Shown piece by piece: positions 15,750-28,145 of a stretch of DNA of 64,000 nt. The notes under the pieces were generated by a model. That model saw only the letters and a list, made by a program, of their open reading frames with translations, had not been told where the DNA came from and did not search any database. This stretch comes from Shouchella xiaoxiensis (GTDB lineage Bacteria > Bacillota > Bacilli > Bacillales > Bacillaceae_D). Within the stretch, counting starts at the first letter, position 1. Every line of letters starts with the position of its first letter. The stretch lies in NCBI RefSeq assembly GCF_016907895.1, contig NZ_JAFBCV010000018.1, positions 1 to 64,000 on the forward strand, read 5' to 3'. A program made the position numbers and the translations under genes.

Positions 15750-16253
15750 ATGAACGCTAAAGAATTTGGATTAAAACTTAAAGAAATCCGTAAAGAAAAA
15801 AATTTAACCTTACTGGACCTAAAAAAACGAACTGGTTACTCAGATTCATATTTATCTCAAATTGAGAATGGCTATAAAGATTTGCCCAAGCCCGACTTAA
15901 TAAGAAGACTTGCTACAGGATTAGGCGTTTCACATATTTTTCTTATGAAATTAGCTGGCTACGCTAACTCATATATAGATGTTGAGAATGCCCCTAACAT
16001 GTGCGAAGGAATTAGTAAAAAGTCTCAAAATGATAATAAGGTTATCGATGTGACACTCCCAAGTACCGAAGAAATTAAAATGGAGAACGGAGAACAAACT
16101 ATTCGAGAATTATCAGTTGACGAGTTAAGAAGAAGATTATTTGACCTTCATGATCTTCTTAATATGAAGGTTGACTTGTACTATAAGGATACGTTTTTAA
16201 CAGATGAAGAACGCAAAAAAATTCGGACCCTCCTTGAATTAATCTTTGAATAA
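15750..16253 (+). CDS. XRE/Cro-CI family transcriptional regulator
   Basis: A 167-residue protein with an N-terminal lambda-repressor-type HTH (about 7-65, LKEIRKEKNLTLLDLKKRTG then YLSQIENG) and a C-terminal charged helical part of unknown fold, without a visible LexA-type protease motif or a metalloprotease HExxH. AAAGGT precedes the ATG. It lies upstream of the integrase in the same direction with a gap of 53 nt, and probably holds the element in the integrated state. Confidence 0.85.
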   Translation: MNAKEFGLKLKEIRKEKNLTLLDLKKRTGYSDSYLSQIENGYKDLPKPDLIRRLATGLGVSHIFLMKLAGYANSYIDVENAPNMCEGISKKSQNDNKVIDVTLPSTEEIKMENGEQTIRELSVDELRRRLFDLHDLLNMKVDLYYKDTFLTDEERKKIRTLLELIFE

Positions 16254-16269
16254 AGTCTTCTCTTTCCTG

Positions 16270-16288
16270 TATATAGCCTGCCAGCGTA
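16270..16288 (+). repeat. 19-bp repeat in the int leader
   Basis: TATATAGCCTGCCAGCGTA lies 18 bp before the int start codon and recurs exactly, inverted, at 8503-8521 near the left end. A protein bound here could both repress int and act in excision. Confidence 0.7.
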
Positions 16289-16306
16289 TTGGAAAGGAAA
16301 ATTATT

Positions 16307-17485
16307 ATGGCAAATATAAAAAAATACACAAAGAAAGACGGTACTACCGCTTATATGTTTAATGTGTATCTCGGTAAGGATCCACTCTCAGGAAAGAAGA
16401 AACGGACTACACGTCGAGGTTTCAAGACAAAAAAAGATGCAAATATCGCATTATCAAAACTATTAGTGGAAGTCGATGAACTCGGGCTTCGTCAAAATGC
16501 TCAGATAACCTATCAAGAAGTCTTTGAGGAATGGTTTAAACAACATCGAAAAGAAGTAAAGCCAACTACGGTATATGCGATGGAGAGTAAATTCAGTCAT
16601 AGAATTCTTCCAGTCTTCGGCCCTCACAAAATGAAAGACATTTCGCGTTCACATTGTCAAAAAGCAATCAATGCTTGGGCCCAGGAGCTTAAAACATTTA
16701 ATGATTATAAGATACAAGCAAACCTCGTCTTCCGATATGCTATGAAAATGGACATTATTAAGCGCAATCCGATGGATTATGTCACCTTGCCAAAACGGAA
16801 ACATGACATCGATTATAATGTCGAGCTGGAAGAAAAAAAGTATTACTACACACGAGAAGAGCTCAGAATCTTCCTAGAGTCGATTAAGAACGATGATATG
16901 GCCTACACCATGTTTCGACTACTTGCGTTTACAGGAGCACGTAAAGGTGAAATATACGCCCTTCAGTGGTCGGATGTGGACTTCCAAAATAAGAGAATCA
17001 GTTTTAAAAAGACATTGACCCACACAAACGGAAAAAAGCAACTTCAGACATCTAAAACAAAGGCATCTCGGCGTGTTATTAGCGTGGACGATGAAACTCT
17101 AGCCATCTTAAAGAAATGGCGTAGCAGGCAAATACAGCGATATCTGCTGTTAGAGCTTTCCACTCCTTTTAAATCTGATGATAAACAACCCGTCTTTACG
17201 GTCTATAATCAGTTAAAACACAAAATGGATTATTGCCGACTGGCTTACTTGAATGAAAAACTGGAGCGGATTTATCAAAAGAATATGGAGCTGCAAAAGA
17301 TTAATGTTCATGCATTTCGGCATACACATGCCAGCCTGTTGTTTGCAGCTGGTGCTTCCATCAAAGATGTACAAGCTCGGCTCGGGCACACAGATATTCA
17401 AACTACGATGGATATTTACACTCATGTGACCGATGAAGCAAAGGAGAAAACAGCAGAAATTTTTAAGAAATACATGAATTTTTAG
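16307..17485 (+). CDS. int: tyrosine recombinase/integrase of the element
   Basis: A 392-residue phage-type integrase: N-terminal arm-binding domain (about 1-55, MANIKKYTKKDG...), SAM-like core-binding domain (about 65-160), and catalytic domain with R of FTGARKGEI, the HAFRHTHASLL box (H-x-x-R), the LGH motif and the nucleophile Tyr of MDIYTHV. AAAGGA lies 8 nt before ATG 16307; the TTG at 16289 has no such signal. It ends about 90 bp from the right attachment repeat, the usual place for integrases that use gene 3' ends. It resembles the Tn916/ICE-type integrase group. Confidence 0.93.
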   Translation: MANIKKYTKKDGTTAYMFNVYLGKDPLSGKKKRTTRRGFKTKKDANIALSKLLVEVDELGLRQNAQITYQEVFEEWFKQHRKEVKPTTVYAMESKFSHRILPVFGPHKMKDISRSHCQKAINAWAQELKTFNDYKIQANLVFRYAMKMDIIKRNPMDYVTLPKRKHDIDYNVELEEKKYYYTREELRIFLESIKNDDMAYTMFRLLAFTGARKGEIYALQWSDVDFQNKRISFKKTLTHTNGKKQLQTSKTKASRRVISVDDETLAILKKWRSRQIQRYLLLELSTPFKSDDKQPVFTVYNQLKHKMDYCRLAYLNEKLERIYQKNMELQKINVHAFRHTHASLLFAAGASIKDVQARLGHTDIQTTMDIYTHVTDEAKEKTAEIFKKYMNF

Positions 17486-17489
17486 CTCG

Positions 17490-17510
17490 GGGTATTCAAT
17501 GGGTATTCAA
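17490..17510 (+). repeat. paired arm-type repeats, right end
   Basis: GGGTATTCAA at 17490-17499 and 17501-17510, the same 11-bp period and orientation as at 8466-8486. They start 5 bp after the int stop codon. Confidence 0.75.
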
Positions 17511-17526
17511 ATACAATTTTGTATAT

Positions 17527-17651
17527 AAAAAACCCTCTCTGCTCCATAGAAGCAAAGAGGGTAAACATTGATATACCAAGTATATTAACGTTTTGAGAAC
17601 TGAGGCGCACGACGTGCTGCTTTAAGACCGTATTTTTTACGTTCTTTCATA
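17527..17651. repeat. right copy of the 125-bp att direct repeat (attR)
   Basis: The right copy is joined to the intact 5' part of rpsI. Because integration is within this repeat, the terminator and probably part of the last 22 rpsI codons next to the intact gene now come from the element. Confidence 0.95.
17532..17562 (-). terminator. rpsI terminator, right (element-borne) copy
   Basis: ACCCTCTTTGCT / AGCAGAGAGGGT hairpin followed by TTTTTT on the minus strand. It ends the ecfA-truA-rplM-rpsI transcript before it enters the element, so the element preserves both the protein and the transcription unit. Confidence 0.88.
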
Positions 17652-17977
17652 CGAGCATCACGTGTTAAGAAGCCAGCAGATTTCAAAGTAGGGCGGTTAT
17701 CAGGATCTACTTGAAGTAACGCACGAGCTACGCCGTGGCGAATCGCTCCCGCTTGTCCTGTGAAGCCGCCTCCGTTTACATTAACATGAACATTGTACTG
17801 TCCAGTTACACCTGTTTCAACAAGTGGTTGTTTAACGATAAGCTTTAGTGTTTCAAGACCAAAATATTCGTCAAGGTCACGGCCGTTAACAACGATTGTG
17901 CCATCGCCTGGAACAAGGCGAACACGCGCAACAGAATGCTTACGACGGCCAGTGCCGTAGTATTGTACTTGAGCCAT
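17585..17977 (-). CDS. rpsI: 30S ribosomal protein S9
   Basis: 130 residues, full length. ATG 17977 follows AGGAGG by 9 nt; the upstream TTG (17983) is ignored. The C-terminal tail ending in FSKR, which reaches the P-site tRNA, is intact because the inserted element restores it. It lies 20 nt downstream of rplM. Confidence 0.98.
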   Translation of the reverse strand: MAQVQYYGTGRRKHSVARVRLVPGDGTIVVNGRDLDEYFGLETLKLIVKQPLVETGVTGQYNVHVNVNGGGFTGQAGAIRHGVARALLQVDPDNRPTLKSAGFLTRDARMKERKKYGLKAARRAPQFSKR

Positions 17978-17997
17978 TATCAATTACCTCCTAAAGA

Positions 17998-18435
17998 TTA
18001 ACCGCGAAGCTCGTAAGCTTCTGGTTTTTGTGCTTGCTGATTGTGTTCAGAACCTGCATATACATGAAGCTTCATGCCTTGTTTACGGCCAAGCGTGTTC
18101 TTAGGAAGCATTCCTTTGATCGCTAGCTCAAGCATACGCTCTGGCTTATTTGCACGCATTTCGTGTGCTCTCGTTTCTTTCAATCCACCTGGGTGGTTTG
18201 TATGGCGGTAGTAAACTTTATCTTGAAGCTTGTTTCCAGTTAAGTGGATTTTGCTTGCATTCAAGATGATTACGTGATCACCAGTATCAATATGTGGTGT
18301 AAATGTTGGTTTGTGCTTTCCGCGCAGGATTGATGCAACTTCTGAAGCAAGACGACCAAGCGTTTGACCTTCAGCGTCAACAACGTACCATTTACGCTCA
18401 ACTTCGTTTGGCTTTGCCATATATGTTGTACGCAT
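17998..18435 (-). CDS. rplM: 50S ribosomal protein L13
   Basis: 145 residues, equal to the B. subtilis protein, starting [16 protein letters not shown] after AGGAGG. L13 binds 23S rRNA early in assembly. It is first in the rplM-rpsI unit, behind its own promoter and a 145-nt leader. Confidence 0.98.
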   Translation of the reverse strand: MRTTYMAKPNEVERKWYVVDAEGQTLGRLASEVASILRGKHKPTFTPHIDTGDHVIILNASKIHLTGNKLQDKVYYRHTNHPGGLKETRAHEMRANKPERMLELAIKGMLPKNTLGRKQGMKLHVYAGSEHNQQAQKPEAYELRG

Positions 18436-18615
18436 AATTGAACCTCCTAATAATGTGAATCAGACTTTTTATCGTGTAGCAACAAGAGCATGCTTAAAAC
18501 TGGCTGTTTAGCACATGGTCTTACTTGCATAATTGTGATTTCATTCCGCAACCCGGGGCAGTGGGTCTTTAGAATTACCATCTAACATCATATAATATTT
18601 GATTCTTAAAGTCAA
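18436..18615 (-). promoter_or_regulatory. rplM promoter and L13-type leader
   Basis: TTGACT (18610-18615), 17 bp, TATGAT (18587-18592) on the minus strand give a start near 18580. The leader of about 145 nt contains GC-rich pairing segments (CCCACTGCCCCGGGTTGCGG) and stands where the Firmicutes L13 leader, a presumed autoregulatory element, is known. The folding was not computed. Confidence 0.7.
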
Positions 18616-18655
18616 TAAATTTTATAAAAACTTGTCCTGGTGTTTCTTTTTATTT

Positions 18656-19414
18656 TTAGCGTGAAAAATGTTCTTCATCGTAATGAACTTCCCACAGGTA
18701 CAAACCATGTCCCGGGGCTGTTTTACCTGCTTGTGATCGATCTAAGCTCGCTAAAATCGCTTCAATTTCCCGCGCTTTTCTTTTGCCAGATCCTACTTCA
18801 ATGAGGGTTCCAACTATAATCCGTACCATATTGTATAAAAACCCATTACCGCTAAAGGATAGCTCTAGCTCTTGGCCTACGGGTTGTATCGACACATTGG
18901 TAATGGTTCTTACTTTATCTTCTACGGACGTGTTCGCTGCGCAAAATGCTGAGAAATCATGCGTTCCTATCAAGTATTGTGCCGCTGTCTGCATTGCAGG
19001 GACATCAAGCGGCCATTTAATGTGAACAGATTGATTGCGCCTAAATACATTTGGAACATCTCCATAATGAATATAATAACGATACTCTTTCCCTACTGCA
19101 TCATACCGTGCATGGAACGTATCGTTAACACCATGAACATTCAGAACAACCACGTCATCTGGTAGCTGAGAATTGATCGCCTGCTTCCAGCTTGTCGTGT
19201 CCATCGATATGGTTGACTCAAAATGGATAACTTGTCCAAAAGCATGAACACGGGCATCGGTTCTACCTGAGGCAACAATTGGAGTATGCACCCCTTTATG
19301 AATTGTTTGCAGCGCTTGTTCAACAACAAGTTGAACCGTTCGCTTACCTGGTTGGACTTGATAACCACTAAAATCGGTTCCGTCATAAGATAATTTACAA
19401 GCATATCTTGCCAT
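18656..19414 (-). CDS. truA: tRNA pseudouridine(38-40) synthase TruA
   Basis: 252 residues from ATG 19414, 8 nt after AAGGAGAG; the frame is open to 19510 without a better start. The catalytic Asp is in GRTDARVHAFGQV. It isomerises uridines 38-40 in the anticodon arm. It lies 11 nt after ecfT. Confidence 0.97.
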   Translation of the reverse strand: MARYACKLSYDGTDFSGYQVQPGKRTVQLVVEQALQTIHKGVHTPIVASGRTDARVHAFGQVIHFESTISMDTTSWKQAINSQLPDDVVVLNVHGVNDTFHARYDAVGKEYRYYIHYGDVPNVFRRNQSVHIKWPLDVPAMQTAAQYLIGTHDFSAFCAANTSVEDKVRTITNVSIQPVGQELELSFSGNGFLYNMVRIIVGTLIEVGSGKRKAREIEAILASLDRSQAGKTAPGHGLYLWEVHYDEEHFSR

Positions 19415-19425
19415 TTTTTCTCTCC

Positions 19426-20220
19426 TTACAACCACATGATCAAACATGCGGTTCCAACACTCACACTTAAAGCAAGCGTATCCGAAAATGCCCAATTCGT
19501 TTGTTTCCAAATTGTTCGTTTCCCATTGCTCTTATACCCTCTTGCCTCCATTGCTTGAGCAAGATCTTCAGCCCGCTTAAGGGATCGCACAAAAAGAGGA
19601 ACAAGTATAGGAATAAAAGATGTGATTCGTTTGCTAATTGATTTTTTATTTGTATAAAACCCGCGTGCATCTTGTGCTCTTCGAATTAAAAACAATTCGT
19701 TTTTTAAAATAGGGATAAACCGTAAAGCGATCGACATCATTAGCGCTATGTCAGATACTGGTACCCTTATTCGCTTTAAAGGACCTAACAAACGCTCAAT
19801 TGCATTCGTAATTTGAAAAGGTTTTGTTGTTGCTGTTAAAAGAATTGCTAACAAAAACAAAAGCATTGTTCTCCAAAAAACCAATCCAGCTTCCCAAAAG
19901 CCTTCTTGATAAATTGGAAATGATCCGATTGTAAATAGTACGGCTCCTTCACGAACTGCGCTAACTTGAAAAACTGAGAATATGATTAAGAAAACCGCAA
20001 CCATCCGTAGGGAAGCTATCATAGCTACAATTGACACTCGACTTAACAACATTAGGCTGACTACAAATAAAGAACTTACGCCAACAGCTTGCCACGTTTG
20101 TACACTGAACAGAACAATAGCGATTAAAAACGTACTAATCAATTTTACTCTCGGTTCTACTTGATGGAGAATGGACTTCCCCGAAATGTATTGACCAACG
20201 GTAATGGATGATTTACTCAT
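19426..20220 (-). CDS. ecfT: ECF transporter transmembrane subunit EcfT
   Basis: 264 residues with about five to six membrane segments and the cytoplasmic coupling helices with A-R-G motifs (AQDARGFYTN and QAMEARGYKSN) that contact the two ATPases. It scaffolds the energising module shared by vitamin-binding S components. The start codon is the last of three tandem 13-bp units and no clear ribosome binding site precedes it; translation is probably coupled to ecfA2, which ends 5 nt upstream. Confidence 0.96.
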   Translation of the reverse strand: MSKSSITVGQYISGKSILHQVEPRVKLISTFLIAIVLFSVQTWQAVGVSSLFVVSLMLLSRVSIVAMIASLRMVAVFLIIFSVFQVSAVREGAVLFTIGSFPIYQEGFWEAGLVFWRTMLLFLLAILLTATTKPFQITNAIERLLGPLKRIRVPVSDIALMMSIALRFIPILKNELFLIRRAQDARGFYTNKKSISKRITSFIPILVPLFVRSLKRAEDLAQAMEARGYKSNGKRTIWKQTNWAFSDTLALSVSVGTACLIMWL

Positions 20221-20246
20221 TTGATTTACTCATTTGATTTACTCAT
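20209..20246 (-). repeat. 13-bp triplication over the ecfA2 stop and ecfT start
   Basis: ATGAGTAAATCAA is repeated in tandem (13 + 13 + 12 bp) on the coding strand. The first two copies encode the ecfA2 end (MSKSNE, stop); the third holds the ecfT start (MSKS). Two of the three start codons are therefore decoys or alternatives. Confidence 0.9.
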
Positions 20247-21062
20247 GAAATCAGTCGTAATCCAGTCAACTAATGCTTGAGTTGATCTTAAAAAAGGTGG
20301 TTGCTGATCTGGTCTTAAGTCCTTGGCAAATTGCATGGCCTGCGGGAGAATGAGGTTCGACTGTGTTAGAATCGATTCGACTTTACCTACTTCACGTACT
20401 GTTCCTTCATGCATATGAATGCAATAATCGGCGTAACCTGCGACGTCTTCCATTGAGTGGGAAACCATCCAAATACTTGCCTGATTGGTTTGTTTGTACT
20501 TCATGAATAAGTCCATCATTTCGATCCGTGAAACAGGATCCAAACCAGCACCTGGTTCATCTAAAATCAGTAGCTTGGGACGTAAGATTAGAACTGAAGC
20601 AATTGCCACTCTTCTTTGTTGGCCCCCTGATAAATGAAAAGGTGATCGTGATTGCAATTCTTTATCTAAGCCCGTTTCGTCCATTACATGATTGATTCGT
20701 TTATCTATCTCTACTGAGGGCAACCCTAACCATTGCAGACTATATCCAATCTCTTCTTTAACCGTGTCGGCAAATAATTGATCTTCTGGATATTGAAACA
20801 GATAACCAATGTCTCGCTTTACACTAGCTCGCTGTTTTTTTTTAGCGGAAACCTTGAATCCACCGACAGTGACTTCTCCACTAGTCGGGACGAGAAGCCC
20901 ATTTAAATGTTGCACAAGTGTTGATTTTCCTGAACCTGTCTCGCCAATGACGGCAACTGTTTGGTTAGCAGGAATTTCAAACGTTACATCATTTAAACCA
21001 ACAATCTTATCCTGCCCCACTGCTTCGTAATGAAAGTTTACCTGTTTAAACGATACGTCCAT
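20226..21062 (-). CDS. ecfA2: ECF transporter ATPase EcfA2
   Basis: 278 residues with Walker A GETGSGKST, signature LSGGQQRR, Walker B LLILDEPGAGLD and the switch His in WMVSHS. It pairs with EcfA1. Its start overlaps the ecfA1 3' end by 25 nt. The C-terminal residues MSKSNE come from the 13-bp repeat. Confidence 0.96.
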   Translation of the reverse strand: MDVSFKQVNFHYEAVGQDKIVGLNDVTFEIPANQTVAVIGETGSGKSTLVQHLNGLLVPTSGEVTVGGFKVSAKKKQRASVKRDIGYLFQYPEDQLFADTVKEEIGYSLQWLGLPSVEIDKRINHVMDETGLDKELQSRSPFHLSGGQQRRVAIASVLILRPKLLILDEPGAGLDPVSRIEMMDLFMKYKQTNQASIWMVSHSMEDVAGYADYCIHMHEGTVREVGKVESILTQSNLILPQAMQFAKDLRPDQQPPFLRSTQALVDWITTDFMSKSNE

Positions 21063-21841
21063 AATAACTGCAGTAGCTCCTTATTTGAAAAAGCATGGCT
21101 TACGTTAACGTCAATCCCCTTATTTTCGAGAAGATCGACTAGTTCATATTGAAACGGCTTAACAAGACCTAGTTCGTGTAAATAGTCTTTATTTGAAAAC
21201 AATTGATGTGGAGAACCATCATAGATCAGTTTTCCACCTACTAAGCCCAACACTCGATCTGAAGATAGAATCTCTTCAACATCGTGAGTTATAGAAATAA
21301 TCGCATGCCCCTCTGAATGAAACTGACCAATGTGTTTTTGTACGATTTTTCGGCCCACTGGATCTAGCATAGAACAAGCTTCATCTAATAACAGCAGCTT
21401 AGGTTCTAACACAAGCAAGCCTGTAAGCGCAACTCGCTGTTTTTGTCCGCCAGAAAGCTCGTTTATGTTGCGCTTTAATAAGTGAGAAACACCCAATTTT
21501 TGAGCATAATGCGCAATTCTATTCGTAATCTCGTCCCTTTCAACACAAGCATTTTCTAAGCCAAACGCTACATCATCCTCAACGATCGTAGAAACTGCTT
21601 GATTATCTGGGTTTTGAAATAACATACCGATGTCTTCTCTTGAAAAAGGAGATTCGTACACGATCTGTCCTTCACTCGGTGTCAATAACCCTTTCAACAC
21701 TCGTGCCAATGTTGATTTTCCTGATCCATTTCTGCCAACTACGGCAATCCGTTCCCCTCTTTTTACAGAGAAAAATAGATTTGTTAAGACAGGTGACATG
21801 TTAGTTTGATAGCGATAGATGACGTTTTGCAACGAAAGCAA
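21038..21841 (-). CDS. ecfA1: ECF transporter ATPase EcfA1
   Basis: 267 residues with Walker A GRNGSGKST, LSGGQKQR, Walker B LLLLDEACSMLD and ITHD. The start is TTG at 21841, with GGGGG about 11 nt upstream. It is the first gene of the ecfA1-ecfA2-ecfT-truA string that follows rplQ. Confidence 0.95.
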   Translation of the reverse strand: MLSLQNVIYRYQTNMSPVLTNLFFSVKRGERIAVVGRNGSGKSTLARVLKGLLTPSEGQIVYESPFSREDIGMLFQNPDNQAVSTIVEDDVAFGLENACVERDEITNRIAHYAQKLGVSHLLKRNINELSGGQKQRVALTGLLVLEPKLLLLDEACSMLDPVGRKIVQKHIGQFHSEGHAIISITHDVEEILSSDRVLGLVGGKLIYDGSPHQLFSNKDYLHELGLVKPFQYELVDLLENKGIDVNVSHAFSNKELLQLLWTYRLNR

Positions 21842-21941
21842 GGACAGCTACCCCCTTTTTGGATAACAAAAAAGGGCATAGAGTGAAGAAGCGTCCTGCT
21901 CCCATTATCTCCTGCCCTTAATCGCCGCTTACATGAGCTGA

Positions 21942-22304
21942 TTAAACAAACTCGATGATTGCCATTGGTGCACCGTCTCCACGACGAGGACCAACTTTAA
22001 GAATGCGTGTATAGCCACCTTGACGCTCTTCAAAGCGTGGTGCGATATCTGCAAATAACTTCTGAACTGCGTTTTGACCTGACTCTTCGTCAGCTGTTTC
22101 GTTACGTACAAAAGCGGCTGCTTGACGACGTGCGTGTAAATCACCACGTTTACCAAGAGTAACCATCTTCTCTACGATCGGACGCAATTCTTTTGCTTTC
22201 GCTTCTGTCGTTTCAATGCGCTCATTAATGATAAGATCTGTTGCTAAATCACGCAACAACGCTTTACGTTGTGAGCTCGTACGACCAAGTTTTGCGTATG
22301 CCAT
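21942..22304 (-). CDS. rplQ: 50S ribosomal protein L17
   Basis: 120 residues starting [18 protein letters not shown], full length. It is last in the alpha operon, 33 nt after rpoA. An AAGGGCA/TGCCCTT pair with a long loop lies downstream in 21870-21920 and may act as a weak terminator before ecfA1. Confidence 0.98.
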   Translation of the reverse strand: MAYAKLGRTSSQRKALLRDLATDLIINERIETTEAKAKELRPIVEKMVTLGKRGDLHARRQAAAFVRNETADEESGQNAVQKLFADIAPRFEERQGGYTRILKVGPRRGDGAPMAIIEFV

Positions 22305-22337
22305 GCTAATTCCCTCCTTTAAACAAAAAACGATTCC

Positions 22338-23282
22338 TTATTCTTCGTTGCGAAGCCCGAGACCAAGTTCACCAAGCTTCTCTTGTACTTCTTCCAATGA
22401 CTTACGTCCAAGATTACGGACTTTCATCATGTCTTCTTCTGTTTTATGCGTTAATTCTTGAACCGTATTGATTCCAGCACGCTTTAAACAATTATAAGAG
22501 CGAACAGATAAATCAAGCTCTTCGATCGTCATCTCCAAGACTTTCTCTTTCTGATCTTCTTCTTTTTCAACCATGATTTCCGCATTTTGTGCTTGATCCG
22601 TTAAGCCCACGAAAATATTTAAGTGCTCCGTAAGGATTTTCGCACCAAGAGAAACTGCTTCTTCTGGGCGCGTACTTCCATCGGTCCACACATCAAGGGT
22701 TAGTTTATCATAGTTTGTGACTTGCCCAACACGTGTATTTTCTACTTGATAGTTCACACGTGCTACCGGTGTATAGATCGAGTCAATCGGAAGAACGCCT
22801 ATAGGCTGATCATCGCTTTTGTTGCCCTCGGCAAGAATATAGCCACGACCTCGTTTCGCCTGCAGACGCATGTGGAAAGATGCTCCTTTTGTAAGCGTAG
22901 CGATATGAAGCTCAGGATTTAATACTTCTACGTCACTATCATGAGTCAAGTCTCCAGCTGTAACAATGCCTTCACCTTGAACATCAATTTCTAGCGTTTT
23001 TTCATCGTCTGAATAAATCTTCAAAGCTAGCTTTTTCAAGTTCAAGATAATGGTTGTAACATCTTCCACTACGCCTTCAATTGTTGAAAACTCGTGTAGG
23101 ACACCATCAATTTGAACCGTTGAAACTGCTGCACCAGGAAGCGATGATAGTAGAATGCGACGCAAGGAGTTTCCTAGTGTTGTTCCATAACCACGTTCGA
23201 GCGGCTCAACGACAAACTTGCCGTATCTTGCATCTTCGCTTACCTCAACCGTCTCAATATTCGGCTTTTCAATTTCAATCAT
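22338..23282 (-). CDS. rpoA: RNA polymerase alpha subunit
   Basis: 314 residues: N-terminal dimerisation and assembly domain, acidic linker (about 225-245), and C-terminal domain with the UP-element and activator-binding helix ([11 protein letters not shown]). It follows rpsK after a gap of 172 nt, the longest in this operon, holding no gene. Confidence 0.99.
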   Translation of the reverse strand: MIEIEKPNIETVEVSEDARYGKFVVEPLERGYGTTLGNSLRRILLSSLPGAAVSTVQIDGVLHEFSTIEGVVEDVTTIILNLKKLALKIYSDDEKTLEIDVQGEGIVTAGDLTHDSDVEVLNPELHIATLTKGASFHMRLQAKRGRGYILAEGNKSDDQPIGVLPIDSIYTPVARVNYQVENTRVGQVTNYDKLTLDVWTDGSTRPEEAVSLGAKILTEHLNIFVGLTDQAQNAEIMVEKEEDQKEKVLEMTIEELDLSVRSYNCLKRAGINTVQELTHKTEEDMMKVRNLGRKSLEEVQEKLGELGLGLRNEE

Positions 23283-23454
23283 TAAACAAACCCTCCTTCA
23301 AAACGTCGAACTCCGGCAAACACAAGGATTGCCCAAAGGGGCTCCTTTTGGACTTCCCATGAGCAATGCCTATTGGTCTTACCTTCATTGTTTAATAGAT
23401 CTCGTCTTATCCATTATAGACAGTAGTAGGAAATCTATACAATGACTGAATCTC

Positions 23455-23847
23455 TTATACTCTGCGACGTTTCGGCGGACGGCAACCATTATGAGGAACT
23501 GGAGTAACATCTTTAATCATGTTAACTTCAAGACCTACTGCTTGCAATGAACGGATAGCCGCTTCACGACCAGCTCCTGGACCTTTAACTGATACTTCGA
23601 TTACTTTCATACCATGTTCCATTGCTGTTTTAGCAGCTGATTCAGCAGCCATTTGCGCAGCAAACGGAGTAGACTTACGAGAACCTTTAAATCCAAGCGC
23701 ACCAGCACTTGCCCAAGAAATCGCATTGCCATGTGTATCCGTAATCGTCACAATCGTATTGTTAAAGGTAGAGCGGATGTGCGCCATACCCGTGTCAATA
23801 TTCTTCTTTTGACGACGCTTTGGACGAGTATTCGTTTTCTTAGCCAT
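23455..23847 (-). CDS. rpsK: 30S ribosomal protein S11
   Basis: 130 residues, full length, ending in the basic [13 protein letters not shown] tail. It belongs to the platform of the 30S subunit. It lies 19 nt after rpsM. Confidence 0.98.
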   Translation of the reverse strand: MAKKTNTRPKRRQKKNIDTGMAHIRSTFNNTIVTITDTHGNAISWASAGALGFKGSRKSTPFAAQMAAESAAKTAMEHGMKVIEVSVKGPGAGREAAIRSLQAVGLEVNMIKDVTPVPHNGCRPPKRRRV

Positions 23848-23866
23848 GTTTTCAATTCCCTCCTAT

Positions 23867-24232
23867 CTATTTTTTCTTGTTAGCTACTGTACGTTTAGGA
23901 CCTTTACGCGTACGAGCATTGTTTTTAGAGTTTTGACCACGAACTGGTAAACCACGACGGTGGCGAATACCACGGTAGCTTCCAATCTCAATTAAACGTT
24001 TAATATTTAGGGACACTTCACGACGAAGGTCTCCTTCAACTTGATACGCTTCAACAGTCTCACGGATACGACCTAACTCTTCTTCTGTTAAGTCACGAAC
24101 GCGTGTGTTTTGGTCAATCCCAGCAGTTTCAAGAATTTTAGCTGCTGTTGATTTACCAATGCCAAATACGTAAGTAAGTGAGATTACAACGCGCTTATCG
24201 CGTGGAATGTCTACACCTGCAACACGTGCCAT
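23867..24232 (-). CDS. rpsM: 30S ribosomal protein S13
   Basis: 121 residues with the HTH-like centre ([13 protein letters not shown]) and a basic C-terminal tail that touches P-site tRNA. It lies 22 nt after rpmJ. Confidence 0.98.
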   Translation of the reverse strand: MARVAGVDIPRDKRVVISLTYVFGIGKSTAAKILETAGIDQNTRVRDLTEEELGRIRETVEAYQVEGDLRREVSLNIKRLIEIGSYRGIRHRRGLPVRGQNSKNNARTRKGPKRTVANKKK

Positions 24233-24254
24233 AGGCTTGGCACCTCCTTATCGT

Positions 24255-24619
<365 letters not shown>

Positions 24620-24692
24620 GAATGGAGTTCCTCCCTTCGACTAGATGCTAACATATCCTGAATGACACAGACAGTCTATCTTACCTGAAAAC

Positions 24693-27466
<2,774 letters not shown>

Positions 27467-27467
<1 letters not shown>

Positions 27468-27907
27468 TAAACCACCTCGGTTGTTCCGCCAGCAGCTTCA
27501 ATTGCTTTAACTGCAGATGCAGAGAACTTGTTTGCTTTCACAGTCAAGTTTTTATCTAAGCTACCATTTCCAAGCACTTTAATACCGTGTTTTACGTTCT
27601 TAACTGCCTTTGTTTCGATAAGAAGTTCCGGAGTTACTTCTGTACCTGCTTCATAGCGATTAAGCACATCAAGACTCACAACAGTGAACTCTTTACGATG
27701 AATGTTTGTGAAACCACGTTTCGGTAAACGACGGAATAAAGGATTTTGACCACCTTCAAAGCCGAGGCGTACGCCACCGCCTGAACGTGCTTTTTGACCT
27801 TTATGACCTTTACCAGATGTTTTTCCATTACCAGATCCAATTCCGCGACCAACACGATTGCGGACTTTGCGTGAACCTTCTGCTGGTTGTAACTCATGAA
27901 GTTTCAT
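27467..27907 (-). CDS. rplO: 50S ribosomal protein L15
   Basis: 146 residues with the long glycine/arginine-rich N-terminal extension ([20 protein letters not shown]) that penetrates 23S rRNA. Coupled to secY. Confidence 0.98.
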
Positions 27908-27943
27908 GCTTCCTACACCTCCTCGTTGCTAAAAATCATCTAT

Positions 27944-28132
27944 TTACGCGTCAATTTCGTTAACAGTAACTAAGTGCTTCACTTTATTTACCATACCACG
28001 AATTGCTACGTTGTCTTCTTGTGTCACTGTTTGGTGCATCTTACGCAATCCAAGTGTATTCACTGTCACGCGTTGATCGCTAGGACGACCGATCAAACTA
28101 CGTGTAAGGGTGATTTCTAATTTCTTCGCCAT
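27944..28132 (-). CDS. rpmD: 50S ribosomal protein L30
   Basis: 62 residues, starting [17 protein letters not shown]. It lies between rpsE and rplO as in other Bacillaceae; 13 nt from rpsE. Confidence 0.97.
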   Translation of the reverse strand: MAKKLEITLTRSLIGRPSDQRVTVNTLGLRKMHQTVTQEDNVAIRGMVNKVKHLVTVNEIDA

Positions 28133-28145
28133 CGTAATCCCTCCC

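Larger units (their letters stand above)
8292..17651. mobile_element. integrative element in the rpsI 3' end (about 9.3 kb)
   Basis: The element is bounded by 75-bp perfect direct repeats that duplicate the rpsI 3' end, so integration restores the gene. It holds, left to right: ietS, ietA (minus), a GC-rich structured locus (plus), a repeat-rich non-coding region, a GIY-YIG protein and an excisionase-like gene (minus), an XRE regulator and a tyrosine integrase (plus) beside the right end. It is more A+T-rich than the flanks except for 12270-12880. There is no relaxase, coupling protein, type IV secretion or replication gene, so it is not self-conjugative on its own. Confidence 0.93.

Noticed and set aside
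8292-17651. Complete ICE or prophage
   Set aside because: No relaxase, secretion, replication, capsid, tail or lysis genes are present.
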